Notes under the pieces: generated by a model
What the model saw: only the letters and a program-made list of their open reading frames with translations
What the model was told of the DNA's origin: nothing
The model's database searches: none
Translations under genes and position numbers: made by a program
Shown: positions 1 through 7,548 of the stretch, one piece after another
How the letters are laid out: the number at the start of each line of letters is the position of its first letter
Numbering within the stretch: position 1 is the first letter of the stretch
NCBI RefSeq assembly: GCF_001429185.1
Contig: NZ_LMIW01000013.1
Coordinates: forward strand, 1-61,404
Length of the DNA: 61,404 nucleotides
Source of the DNA: Terrabacter sp. Root85
Lineage (GTDB): Bacteria > Actinomycetota > Actinomycetes > Actinomycetales > Dermatophilaceae
Direction: 5' to 3'

Positions 1-98
1 GGGAAACGCCCGGCTCCATTCCGAACCCGGAAGCTAAGCCCTTCAGCGCCGATGGTACTGCACTGGTGACGGTGTGGGAGAGTAGGACGCAGCCGGAC
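1..98 (+). rRNA. rrf: 5S ribosomal RNA, 3' part
   Basis: The first bases carry the conserved 5S core (ccgaacccggaagctaagcc) and the typical 3' end (gtgggagagtaggacgc). The 5' end lies outside the window. This places the window just downstream of an rRNA operon. The exact 3' end is estimated from the usual 5S length and from pairing with the missing 5' end. Confidence 0.93.
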
Positions 99-107
99 AA
101 CCATTCA

Positions 108-142
108 CGACAACCCCGCCAACACCGTTGGCGGGGTTGTCG
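108..142 (+). terminator. Terminator of the rRNA operon
   Basis: A perfect 16-bp stem (108-123 with 127-142) closes a 3-nt loop ten bases after the 5S rRNA. No long T run follows directly, which is common in high-GC actinobacteria. Its position right behind the 5S end makes rRNA operon termination the likely role. Confidence 0.85.
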
Positions 143-247
143 CATTTCCATGCCCCTTTTGACGGTGTGGCTCTGCCGTTCCGACACCGGTCCGATCCCC
201 GTCGGGCCGCTCACCGTCAGGGGATGGGGCGTCCAAGTCGGAGGGAC

Positions 248-253
248 TAGGGT
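248..253 (+). promoter_or_regulatory. -10 box of cupin-add operon (TAGGGT)
   Basis: TAGGGT lies 6 nt before the GTG at 260, the spacing expected for a leaderless transcript. No Shine-Dalgarno sequence precedes the start. No convincing -35 box is seen. Confidence 0.6.
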
Positions 254-259
254 TGGTCC

Positions 260-655
260 GTGCCTGAACTCATCCCCTCCCCGACCCGCATCCCCGTTCC
301 CGGTGGCAAGGTCATCGACGAGCACATCGGTGCCGTCAACACTCCTGACGCCCGTCTGCAGGGCTCGGTCTCGGTCGCTCGCATGGTGGCGCCGGCCGGA
401 TGGTCCGAGCCCTTCCAGGCCCCCGAGTTCGACGAGATCACGCTCGTTCTCGCCGGCACGGTGCTCATCGACCACGACGGCGGCACGCTCGAGGTGGGCG
501 CAGGCCAGTCGGTGATCACGCGCGGCGGTGAGCGCATCCGCTACTCGTGCGGTCCCGAGGGCGCGGAGTACGTCGCCGTCTGCCTGCCGGCCTTCAGCCC
601 GGACTCGGTCCATCGCGAGGAGGACGCCGACACGGCGGCCGGGGACGCGTCGTGA
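260..655 (+). CDS. Cupin domain protein (EutQ-like)
   Basis: This 131-residue protein has one small beta-barrel domain of the cupin_2 type. The central part (about residues 45-95) alternates short strands with Gly-rich turns and resembles the ethanolamine-utilisation EutQ C-terminal cupin family, though no eut genes lie nearby. Canonical metal-binding His pairs are sparse, so an enzymatic role is uncertain. The GTG start sits 6 nt after a TAGGGT -10 box, suggesting a leaderless mRNA. Its stop overlaps the GTG start of the adenosine deaminase gene, so the two are probably translationally coupled. A role in nucleoside metabolism is inferred from that coupling only. Confidence 0.8.
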   Translation: MPELIPSPTRIPVPGGKVIDEHIGAVNTPDARLQGSVSVARMVAPAGWSEPFQAPEFDEITLVLAGTVLIDHDGGTLEVGAGQSVITRGGERIRYSCGPEGAEYVAVCLPAFSPDSVHREEDADTAAGDAS

Positions 656-1809
656 GCTCGGACGACGTGCTGCGCGCTCCCAAGGTCCTGCTCCACGATC
701 ATCTCGACGGCGGCCTGCGCCCCCAGTCGATCATCGAGCTGGCCGCGGACGTCGGCTACGACGCCCTGCCCGAGACCGAGGCGGCCGCCCTCGGCACGTG
801 GTTCCGTGAGAGCGCCGACTCGGGGTCGCTCCCGCGCTACCTCGAGACCTTCGACCACACCCTGGCCGTCATGCAGACGCGCGAGGGCCTGTTCCGGGTC
901 GCGAGCGAGTGCGCCCAGGACCTGGCTTCCGACGGCGTGGTCTACGCCGAGAGCCGCTATGCGCCGGAGCAGCACCTGACCCGGGGTCTGACGCTCGAGG
1001 GAGTCGTCGAGGCCGTCAACGCCGGTCTGCGCGACGGAGAGGCCAAGGCGGCGGCCGCCGGTCACCCGATCCGGGTCACCTCGCTGCTCACGGCGATGCG
1101 CCACGCGGCGAAGTCGACCGAGATCGCGGAGCTCGCGATCCGCTACCGCGACGAGGGCGTGTCCGGCTTCGACATCGCCGGCGCAGAGGCCGGCTATCCG
1201 CCCACCCGTCACCTCGACGCGTTCGAGTACCTCCGCCGCGAGAACTTCCACTTCACGATCCACGCCGGGGAGGCTTTCGGTCTGCCGTCGATCTGGGAGG
1301 CGATCCAGTGGTGCGGCGCGGACCGTCTCGGTCACGGTGTCCGCATCGTCGACGACATCACCATCGACGGCGCACCCTTCGCGCAGTGGGTCGAGGGGAA
1401 CAAGGACGAGGCCGACGCGCTGACGTCGCTCGAGCTGGACCGCGTGCGTCTGGGGCGCCTGTCGGCCTACGTGCGCGACAAGCGCATCCCCCTCGAGATG
1501 TGCCCGAGCAGCAACCTGCAGACCTCCGCGGCGCCGTCGATCGCGCTGCACCCGATCACGCTGCTGCGTCGCCTGCGCTTCCGCGTCACGCTCAACACCG
1601 ACAACCGGCTCATGAGCGACACGTCGATGAGCAAGGAGGCGGCCCTGCTGCGCGACGAGGCCGGCTGGACCCTCGAGGACCTGCGTTGGGTGACGATCAA
1701 CGCCATGAAGTCGGCCTTCATCCCCTTCGACGAGCGTCTGGCACTCATCGACGACGTCATCAAGCCAGGCTACGCAGCCCTCGGCTACCAGGCCCCGCCC
1801 ATCGCCTGA
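652..1809 (+). CDS. add: Adenosine deaminase
   Basis: It hydrolyses (deoxy)adenosine to (deoxy)inosine plus ammonia in the cytoplasm, feeding inosine to the purine nucleoside phosphorylase encoded further downstream. The zinc site is visible as the HDHLDGG motif (His15 and His17), the HAGE motif at 204-207 with catalytic Glu207, the HG pair at His228, and Asp317 in the NTDN motif. Length (385 residues) fits the family. The GTG at 652 is chosen because it overlaps the cupin stop (GTGA) and puts the zinc motif at the usual distance from the N-terminus; longer in-frame extensions have no ribosome binding site. The gene is convergent with the racemase gene. Confidence 0.95.
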   Translation: MSSDDVLRAPKVLLHDHLDGGLRPQSIIELAADVGYDALPETEAAALGTWFRESADSGSLPRYLETFDHTLAVMQTREGLFRVASECAQDLASDGVVYAESRYAPEQHLTRGLTLEGVVEAVNAGLRDGEAKAAAAGHPIRVTSLLTAMRHAAKSTEIAELAIRYRDEGVSGFDIAGAEAGYPPTRHLDAFEYLRRENFHFTIHAGEAFGLPSIWEAIQWCGADRLGHGVRIVDDITIDGAPFAQWVEGNKDEADALTSLELDRVRLGRLSAYVRDKRIPLEMCPSSNLQTSAAPSIALHPITLLRRLRFRVTLNTDNRLMSDTSMSKEAALLRDEAGWTLEDLRWVTINAMKSAFIPFDERLALIDDVIKPGYAALGYQAPPIA

Positions 1810-1826
1810 GAGCGTCCGTACCTCGC

Positions 1827-1880
1827 CCGGTCCGAGGTGACCGTGACGCCCGCTGGGGGCGCGCGATCACCTCGAACCGG
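1827..1880. terminator. Possible bidirectional terminator, add / racemase
   Basis: An imperfect inverted repeat (14 positions per arm, one mismatch; arms 1827-1840 and 1867-1880) lies between the two convergent stop codons. The loop is long (26 nt) and itself GC-rich, so the structure is less certain than the other hairpins. Confidence 0.45.
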
Positions 1881-1905
1881 CCGTGTGGCGTGAGGGACAG
1901 AGAGG

Positions 1906-2601
1906 TCAGTCGTCCGCGAGCGCGGCGTCGACGGCGGCCTCGACGTGCAGGCGCGTCGTCGGGAAGACCGGCACGTCCGCGTCGGACTGGTCGACGAGCA
2001 GCTCGATCTCGGTGCAGCCGAGGATGACACCCTCGGCGCCGGCAGCGACGAGCCGCGCGATGACGTCGCGGTAGGCCTGCCGGGACTCCTCGGTCACGAC
2101 GCCGAGGCACAGCTCCTCGTAGATGATGCGGTGGACCACCGCGCGGTCGCCGCCGTCGGGCACGAGCACGGTGAGCCCGTGACCAGCGAGACGCTCGCGC
2201 AGGAAGTCCTGTTCCATCGTGTAGGAGGTGGCGAGCAGACCGACTCGTTCGAGGCCCGCAGCGCGCACTGCCCGCGCGGTCACGTCGCCGATGTGCAGCA
2301 GGGGGATCGAGACGGCAGCCTCGATGGCGGGAGCCACCTTGTGCATGGTGTTGGTGCACAGCACGAGCAGCTCGGCCCCGCCGGCCTCCAGTCCCGCGGC
2401 CGCCGTCGCGAGCAGCGCGCCGGCCTCGTCCCAGCGGTCCTCCGCCTGGAGCCGCTCGACCTCGGCGAAGTCGACGGAGTGCAGGAGCAGTCGCGCCGAG
2501 GCCAGGCCGCCGACCCGCTCACGGACCATCTCGTTGGCGAGGCGGTAGTACTCCGCGCTCGACTCCCAGCTCATGCCTCCGAGCAGACCGACGAGCCTCA
2601 C
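1906..2601 (-). CDS. Aspartate/glutamate racemase family protein
   Basis: The 231-residue protein starts with the GLLGGMSWESSAEYYR-type motif characteristic of the YgeA/aspartate racemase family. Both catalytic cysteines are present: Cys82 in LCTNTM and Cys196 in GCTEIE, so it should be an active cofactor-independent racemase; the amino acid substrate cannot be read from sequence. The GTG at 2601 is favoured because it overlaps the upstream kinase stop by 4 bp (GTGA) and starts right at the family N-terminus; further upstream extension runs through the kinase gene in another frame. It is the last gene of the deoC-aldehyde dehydrogenase-kinase run. Confidence 0.88.
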   Translation of the reverse strand: MRLVGLLGGMSWESSAEYYRLANEMVRERVGGLASARLLLHSVDFAEVERLQAEDRWDEAGALLATAAAGLEAGGAELLVLCTNTMHKVAPAIEAAVSIPLLHIGDVTARAVRAAGLERVGLLATSYTMEQDFLRERLAGHGLTVLVPDGGDRAVVHRIIYEELCLGVVTEESRQAYRDVIARLVAAGAEGVILGCTEIELLVDQSDADVPVFPTTRLHVEAAVDAALADD

Positions 2602-3314
2602 GTCGAGGCACCGACCCCGAGGAGGGTGCCGAGCTCGGACTCCGCCTGTCGGGGATGCAGGCAGCGGGCGCCGTCTGCGCGTGCCTGTGCGACGACCCGG
2701 GGCTCGTCGCGCCACAGGGCGAGCCCACGGCGCACGAGGATGTGAGGCGGCTTGCGACGCTCTGAGAGGTCACGCACGAAGCGGCGCAGGGCCGTCAGGC
2801 TGCGGTTCTGGCGCACGCACAGGGCATCGGCGAGCAGTCCCTCCCGGCGCAGCGGCTCGACGAGACGTCCCGCGAAGAGCCCCTCGGCGAGGACGAAGTC
2901 GGTGGGGCGGGCCTCCACGACGTGCCGACCCGTCACCGCAGAGGCGCCGATGTCGTAGACGGGCACCTCGACGCGGCCGTCGTCGACCAGCTTCCGCAGC
3001 GCCTCGACCGCGGCCTGGGCGTCCCACGAGTCGGCGTGGTCCCAGTCGGGGATGCCCAGGGGGGAGCGGGGCAGCTGCGGGTCGCTCGCCTCGCGGTAGA
3101 AGTCGTCGAGCCGCACGACCGGCCACCCGTGGGTGGTGCTGAGGCGTGCCGAGAGCCGGCTCTTGCCGGCTCCGCTCGGTCCGGTCAGGAGGATGACGCG
3201 GCGGCGGTCACGGCCGGTCCCGCCGGTCGCCGGCGCACCGGCGGGGTCGGTGCCGGTCCGACCCGCGGGCTGCTCGCCCGCGGTGTCGCCCGAGCGGTGG
3301 TCGACCGACGCCAC
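2598..3314 (-). CDS. Uridine kinase-like P-loop kinase
   Basis: A P-loop (GPSGAGKS, residues 45-52) is followed by an RLDDFY motif, the usual signature of the uridine kinase/phosphoribulokinase family, so it probably phosphorylates a nucleoside or related small molecule with ATP. At 238 residues it is near family length, with a 40-residue N-terminal tail rich in Gly, Thr and Pro. The GTG at 3314 is chosen because a strong purine-rich ribosome binding site (ggaggagg) lies a few bases upstream. The gene lies 32 bp after the short aldehyde dehydrogenase and overlaps the racemase by 4 bp. Its company (deoC, add, PNP) supports nucleoside salvage, but the exact substrate is unknown. Confidence 0.8.
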   Translation of the reverse strand: MASVDHRSGDTAGEQPAGRTGTDPAGAPATGGTGRDRRRVILLTGPSGAGKSRLSARLSTTHGWPVVRLDDFYREASDPQLPRSPLGIPDWDHADSWDAQAAVEALRKLVDDGRVEVPVYDIGASAVTGRHVVEARPTDFVLAEGLFAGRLVEPLRREGLLADALCVRQNRSLTALRRFVRDLSERRKPPHILVRRGLALWRDEPRVVAQARADGARCLHPRQAESELGTLLGVGAST

Positions 3315-3346
3315 CTCGCCCTCCTCCACCAGGTCCAGGGACCGGG

Positions 3347-4234
3347 TCAGAGACCCTTGGGGTGCCAGACGGTCTTCGTCTCGACGAAGGCCCGGATGCG
3401 ACCGAGACCGGGGTCGGCGTTCCAGTCGGGCTCGACGGGAGCGCCGTCGGCCAGAGCCGGTCGGTAGACGCGCTTGAGGTTGCCGGCGGCCTCCGCCTCG
3501 AGCGCGGCCCAGTCGACGCCCTCGGCGCCGGCGACACCGGTGAGGTCGATGGCGTTGACGTCGCGGTGCGCCGCGAGCCACGTGGCGACCTCGGCGGTCT
3601 GTGCCGTGACGATGTTGACGACGCCACCGGGCACGTCGGACGTCGCGAGCACCTCGCTGAAGGTCACCGCCGGCAGCGGACGAGCGGCCGACGACACGAC
3701 GACGGCCGTGTTGCCCGACGCGATGACCGGGGCCACGACGGACACGAGCCCGAGCAGCGAGGAGGCTTGCGGCGCAAGCACTCCCACGACACCCGTCGGC
3801 TCGGGAGCCGACACGTTGAAGAACGGTCCGGCGACCGGGTTGAGGTTGCCGAGCACCTGGGCGATCTTGTCGGTCCACCCGGAGTACCAGACGACACGGT
3901 CGATCGCGGCGTCGACGACGGCACCCGCCGCGCGAGCCGTCAGGCCCTCGCTCGCGGCGACCTCCTCGACGAACTGGGCGCGGCGACCCTCGAGCACCTC
4001 GGCGACGCGGTAGAGCACCTGCCCGCGGTTGTAGGCGGTGGCACCCGACCAGCCGGGCAGGGCGGCACGCGCGGCGACGACCGCGTCGCGGACGTCCTTG
4101 CGCGAGCCCATGGCCGCGTTGGCGAGGAACTCGCCCGAGGCCGAGACGACCTCGTAGGAGCGCCCGGACTCGCTGCGCGGGAACTTGCCCCCGATGTAGA
4201 GCTTGTAGGTCTTGCGCACGTCGAGGCGGCTCAT
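3347..4234 (-). CDS. Short aldehyde dehydrogenase-like protein, no catalytic residues
   Basis: The 295-residue product aligns in plan with only the N-terminal, cofactor-binding part of an aldehyde dehydrogenase (family length about 480). It has the N-terminal oligomerisation strand, the helical region and a degenerate Rossmann segment (GVVGVLAPQASS), but it has no counterpart of the LELGGK glutamate or of the catalytic cysteine, and it then ends in a family-like TVWHPKG tail. It is therefore probably not an active dehydrogenase but a partner of the full-length enzyme. The ATG overlaps the stop of that gene (ATGA), implying coupled, stoichiometric expression. No frameshift or remnant of a lost C-terminal domain is visible, so this looks like a maintained short form. 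Confidence 0.85.
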   Translation of the reverse strand: MSRLDVRKTYKLYIGGKFPRSESGRSYEVVSASGEFLANAAMGSRKDVRDAVVAARAALPGWSGATAYNRGQVLYRVAEVLEGRRAQFVEEVAASEGLTARAAGAVVDAAIDRVVWYSGWTDKIAQVLGNLNPVAGPFFNVSAPEPTGVVGVLAPQASSLLGLVSVVAPVIASGNTAVVVSSAARPLPAVTFSEVLATSDVPGGVVNIVTAQTAEVATWLAAHRDVNAIDLTGVAGAEGVDWAALEAEAAGNLKRVYRPALADGAPVEPDWNADPGLGRIRAFVETKTVWHPKGL

Positions 4235-5703
4235 CGGGCGGCTCCCGTCAGGGTCGAAGGGGCGGTGGTGACATAGGCCTCGAGGCCGTGGCGACCGCCC
4301 TCGCGGCCGTAGCCCGACTCCTTGTAGCCGCCGAACGGCGAGCTGGGGTCGAAGCGGTTGAAGGTGTTGGCCCAGACGACGCCGGCCTTGAGCTGGTCAG
4401 CCATCCAGAGGATGCGCGAGCCCTTCTCGGTCCAGACACCGGCGGAGAGGCCGTAGGCGGAGTTGTTGGCCTTCGCCACCGCCTCCTGGGGCGTGCGGAA
4501 GGTCAGAACGGTCAGGACCGGGCCGAAGATCTCCTCGGTCGCGACGCGGTGCGTCTGCGAGACGCCGGTCAGCAGCGTGGGCGGGTACCAGAAGCCCTTG
4601 GTGGGCAACGTGCATGCCGGGCTCCAGCGTTCGGCACCCTCGGCGACCCCCGCGTCGACGAGCATCGTGATGCGGTCGAGCTGCTCGCGCGAGTTGATCG
4701 CGCCGAGGTCGCTGTTCTTGTCGAGGGGGTCGCCGACGCGCAGCGTCTGCAGGCGCCGCTTGAGCTTGGCGATGACCTGGTCGTGGATGTTCTCCTGGAC
4801 GAGCAGGCGCGAGCCGGCGCAGCAGACCTGGCCCTGGTTGAAGAAGATGCCACCGACGATGCCCTCGACGGCCTGCTCGATGGGCGCGTCGTCGAAGATG
4901 ATGTTGGCGGCCTTGCCACCGAGCTCGAGGGTGGCCTTTTTGGCGGTCCCGGCGATCGACCGGGCGATGATCTTGCCGACCTCGGTCGAGCCGGTGAAGG
5001 CGATCTTGTCGACGTCAGGGTGCTCGACGAGCGCCTGACCGGTGCGGCCGTCACCCGTGACGATGTTGACGACTCCGGCGGGCAGGTCGGCCTGCTGGCA
5101 CACCTCGGCGAAGAGCAGCGCACTGAGCGGAGTGGTCTCGGCGGGCTTGAGCACCACCGTGTTGCCGGTGGCCAGCGCCGGCGCCACCTTCCACGCGAGC
5201 ATGAGCAGCGGGAAGTTCCACGGGACGATCTGTGCGACGACACCGTGCGCGCGGGCCGGCGCGTCCCCGGGAGCACCCAGCCCGGCATACTCCAGCTTGT
5301 CGGCCCAGCCTGCGTGGTAGAAGAAGTGCGCGGCGGCGGTCGGCACGTCGAAGTCGCGGGTCTCCTTGATCGGCTTGCCGTTGTCGAGCGACTCGAGGAC
5401 GGCGAACTCGCGGGCGCGCTCCTGCAGGATGCGGGCGATGCGGAAGAGGTACTTGCCGCGCTCGGCGCCGCTCATCCGGCCCCAGACGCCCTCGTAGGCG
5501 CGGCGGGCCGCGGCGACGGCCTTGTCGACGTCCTTGGGGCCGGCCTGGCTCACCTCGGCGAGGACCGTCTCGTCGGCGGGGTTGACGGTGGGGAAGGTCG
5601 CCTTGGGACGCGTGAACGCACCGTCGATGAAGAGACCGTAGGACTTCTCGATCGTGACGATGGCGCGCGACTCCGGCGCTGGGGCGTACTCGAACTTCGG
5701 CAT
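4231..5703 (-). CDS. Aldehyde dehydrogenase (NAD(P)+)
   Basis: A full-length 490-residue aldehyde dehydrogenase. The general base Glu260 is in LELGGK and the nucleophile is one of the paired cysteines Cys294/Cys295 in GQVCCAG. The Rossmann segment includes VPWNFPLLM. It lies 60 bp after deoC on the same strand; since deoxyribose-phosphate aldolase releases acetaldehyde, the likely job is oxidising acetaldehyde to acetate. That substrate is inferred from context. The next gene is a truncated homologue that overlaps the stop by 4 bp. The ATG has a weak purine-rich stretch (gaaaga) upstream. Confidence 0.93.
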   Translation of the reverse strand: MPKFEYAPAPESRAIVTIEKSYGLFIDGAFTRPKATFPTVNPADETVLAEVSQAGPKDVDKAVAAARRAYEGVWGRMSGAERGKYLFRIARILQERAREFAVLESLDNGKPIKETRDFDVPTAAAHFFYHAGWADKLEYAGLGAPGDAPARAHGVVAQIVPWNFPLLMLAWKVAPALATGNTVVLKPAETTPLSALLFAEVCQQADLPAGVVNIVTGDGRTGQALVEHPDVDKIAFTGSTEVGKIIARSIAGTAKKATLELGGKAANIIFDDAPIEQAVEGIVGGIFFNQGQVCCAGSRLLVQENIHDQVIAKLKRRLQTLRVGDPLDKNSDLGAINSREQLDRITMLVDAGVAEGAERWSPACTLPTKGFWYPPTLLTGVSQTHRVATEEIFGPVLTVLTFRTPQEAVAKANNSAYGLSAGVWTEKGSRILWMADQLKAGVVWANTFNRFDPSSPFGGYKESGYGREGGRHGLEAYVTTAPSTLTGAAR

Positions 5704-5763
5704 CAGGGTGTCTTTCGTGGGCGCTGTCGTGTGAGGCGCGGTCGGTCAGTCAGGCAGTCACAG

Positions 5764-6750
5764 TCAGTCGATCGTCACGTAGTCGGCGCCGGAGTAGGCA
5801 CCCGTGGCGAGCTTCTGACGCTGGAGGATGAGGTCGTTGAGCAGGCTCGAGGCACCGAAGCGGAACCACTCGGGCGAGAGCCAGTCGTCGCCGGCGATCT
5901 CGCTGACCATGACGAGGTACTTGATGGCGTCCTTGGTCGTCTTGATGCCACCGGCCGGCTTGACGCCGACCTGGCTGCCGGTGAGGTCGCGCCAGTCGCG
6001 CACGGCCTCGAGCATGATGAGCGTGACGGGCAGGGTGGCGGCGGGCTGCACCTTGCCCGTGGAGGTCTTGATGAAGTCACCGCCCGCGAGCATCGAGAGG
6101 TACGAGGCGCGGCGGACGTTGTCGTAGGTGACGAGCTCGCCGGTCTCCATGATGACCTTGAGGTGCGCCGTGCCGCAGGCCTGCTTGACCTCGGTGATCT
6201 GGTTGAAGACGGTGAGGTAGTCACCCGAGAGGAACGCACCGCGGTCGATGACCATGTCGATCTCGTCGGCGCCGGCCTCGACGGCGTCGCGGGTGTCGGC
6301 CAGCTTGACCGGCATGCTCGCGCGACCGGACGGGAAGGCCGTCGCCACCGCGGCGACGTGGATGCCGCTATCGGCGAGCGCGGCCTTCGCGGTCGCGACC
6401 ATGTCGCCGTAGACGCAGATGGCGGCGGGACGCGGCGTCGTGGGGTCGAGCGGGTCGGGCACGAGGGCCTTGGCGCACAGGGACCGGACCTTGCCGACCG
6501 TGTCGGAGCCCTCGAGGGTGGTCAGGTCGATCATCCCGATGGCGGTGTCGATCGCCCAGGCCTTGCTCGTCGTCTTGATCGAGCGGGTGCCGAGGGACGC
6601 GGCCCGCGCCTCGCAGCCGACCTGGTCGACTCCGGGCAGGCCGTGCAGCCAGGAGGTGAGGGCATGGTTCGTCAGGCGCGACACCCCGAGGACGTCCCGC
6701 GCCTGCGCGGTGAGGTCCTGCGCGGTGCGCGTCGTGGTGCTAACTGTCAC
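5764..6750 (-). CDS. deoC: Deoxyribose-phosphate aldolase
   Basis: It cleaves 2-deoxyribose 5-phosphate into glyceraldehyde 3-phosphate and acetaldehyde. The Schiff-base lysine is Lys228 in GGDFIKTSTGK and the second active-site lysine is Lys198 in HLKVIMETGEL; AGADEIDMV is also conserved. At 328 residues it is the longer DeoC type with an N-terminal extension of about 60-80 residues. Two tandem GTG codons are possible; the one at 6750 lies 6 nt after a TAGACT -10 box, favouring a leaderless start there over 6753. It is the first gene of an apparent operon with two aldehyde dehydrogenase genes. Confidence 0.95.
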   Translation of the reverse strand: MTVSTTTRTAQDLTAQARDVLGVSRLTNHALTSWLHGLPGVDQVGCEARAASLGTRSIKTTSKAWAIDTAIGMIDLTTLEGSDTVGKVRSLCAKALVPDPLDPTTPRPAAICVYGDMVATAKAALADSGIHVAAVATAFPSGRASMPVKLADTRDAVEAGADEIDMVIDRGAFLSGDYLTVFNQITEVKQACGTAHLKVIMETGELVTYDNVRRASYLSMLAGGDFIKTSTGKVQPAATLPVTLIMLEAVRDWRDLTGSQVGVKPAGGIKTTKDAIKYLVMVSEIAGDDWLSPEWFRFGASSLLNDLILQRQKLATGAYSGADYVTID

Positions 6751-6756
6751 CACGGG

Positions 6757-6762
6757 AGTCTA
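6757..6762 (-). promoter_or_regulatory. -10 box of deoC operon (TAGACT)
   Basis: TAGACT on the minus strand ends 6 nt before the GTG at 6750, giving a leaderless arrangement. The divergent gene at 6806 starts only 55 bp away. Confidence 0.55.
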
Positions 6763-6805
6763 TCCACCTATCGAGACGGCCCGTGACGCGTGAGAGAGTC
6801 TGTCC

Positions 6806-7459
6806 GTGAGCCCCGACGTGTCCCCGCTGCCCTCCGACTCACCCGCCGAGGAGCATCCCGAGCGCGTCGCCCTGCGCGATGCCCGCACGCTCCGGCCCGG
6901 CTCGTCGGTCACCGTCGGCGTCATCGGCGCGGCGGCCGGCGTCGCCCTGCTCGTCCCCGGAGTGCTGACCGAGCCGCGCAGCTGGACGCTCATCTCGACC
7001 GTGGTGCTCGCACTCGTGCTCCTGTGGCTCTTCGTCGTGCGCCCCTGCGTCGTCATCCACGCCGAGGGGATCCGACTCGTCAACCCGCTGCGGGTCGTCG
7101 ACGTCACGTGGCCGGCCATCAGCGAGGTCAGGTCACGCTGGGCGCTCGAGGTCGTGGCGGACGGCCGCCGCTACACCGCGTGGGGGGTGCCGGCCGACCC
7201 CGGTCGTCCGAGGTACGGCCGCGGCATGCTGACCGTGGGCGCCAACAAAGTGCGGGGCAAGGGGACCACCGAGGAGCCGGCGAAGTCGAAGGTCGAGGCG
7301 CAGGCCGTCGCGGCCGAGGTCGAGGCCCGGATGAGCGCCGACCGCAAGCGCAAGGACGGTCGGACGCCACGCATCGCGCACCAGGTCTGGGACCCGGCGT
7401 CCGTCGGCCTGCTCCTCGTCGGCCTCGCGTTCTTCGTCATCGGCACGTTCGTCGTCTGA
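6806..7459 (+). CDS. Membrane protein with PH-like (bPH) domain
   Basis: The 217-residue protein has two membrane segments near residues 32-52 and 59-78, then a short beta-rich region with the IHAEGIRLVNPLR pattern typical of bacterial PH (bPH6-type) domains, a charged Ala/Lys/Glu-rich helix, and a final hydrophobic segment at 198-217. Actinobacteria encode many such small proteins of unknown function. It is divergent from deoC; the GTG start follows a poor -10 (gagagt). A 15-nt sequence that includes the stop codon is tandemly duplicated right at the gene end (7456-7470 and 7471-7485). Confidence 0.8.
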   Translation: MSPDVSPLPSDSPAEEHPERVALRDARTLRPGSSVTVGVIGAAAGVALLVPGVLTEPRSWTLISTVVLALVLLWLFVVRPCVVIHAEGIRLVNPLRVVDVTWPAISEVRSRWALEVVADGRRYTAWGVPADPGRPRYGRGMLTVGANKVRGKGTTEEPAKSKVEAQAVAAEVEARMSADRKRKDGRTPRIAHQVWDPASVGLLLVGLAFFVIGTFVV

Positions 7460-7485
7460 CGGGGCCCGCTCTGACGGGGCCCGCT
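7456..7485 (+). repeat. Tandem 15-nt duplication over a stop codon
   Basis: ctgacggggcccgct occurs twice head to tail. The first copy contains the stop codon of the PH-like gene. It is probably a recent slippage duplication without coding effect. Confidence 0.8.
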
Positions 7486-7509
7486 CCGACGGGCCAGGGT
7501 GACCCGGCC

Positions 7510-7541
7510 CCACGCGTACGCCGTCGATGGCGTACGCGTGG
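7510..7541. terminator. Bidirectional terminator between convergent genes
   Basis: A perfect 13-bp stem with a 6-nt loop lies between the stop of the PH-like gene and the stop of the phosphohexomutase gene, well placed to end transcription from both sides. Confidence 0.75.
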
Positions 7542-7548
7542 AGCGGCG

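Noticed and set aside
4288-6786. An 832-codon open frame antisense to the aldehyde dehydrogenase and deoC genes.
   Set aside because: It is the mirror frame of well-identified genes in very GC-rich DNA; its product is Arg/Gly/Asp/Val-rich without any domain pattern.
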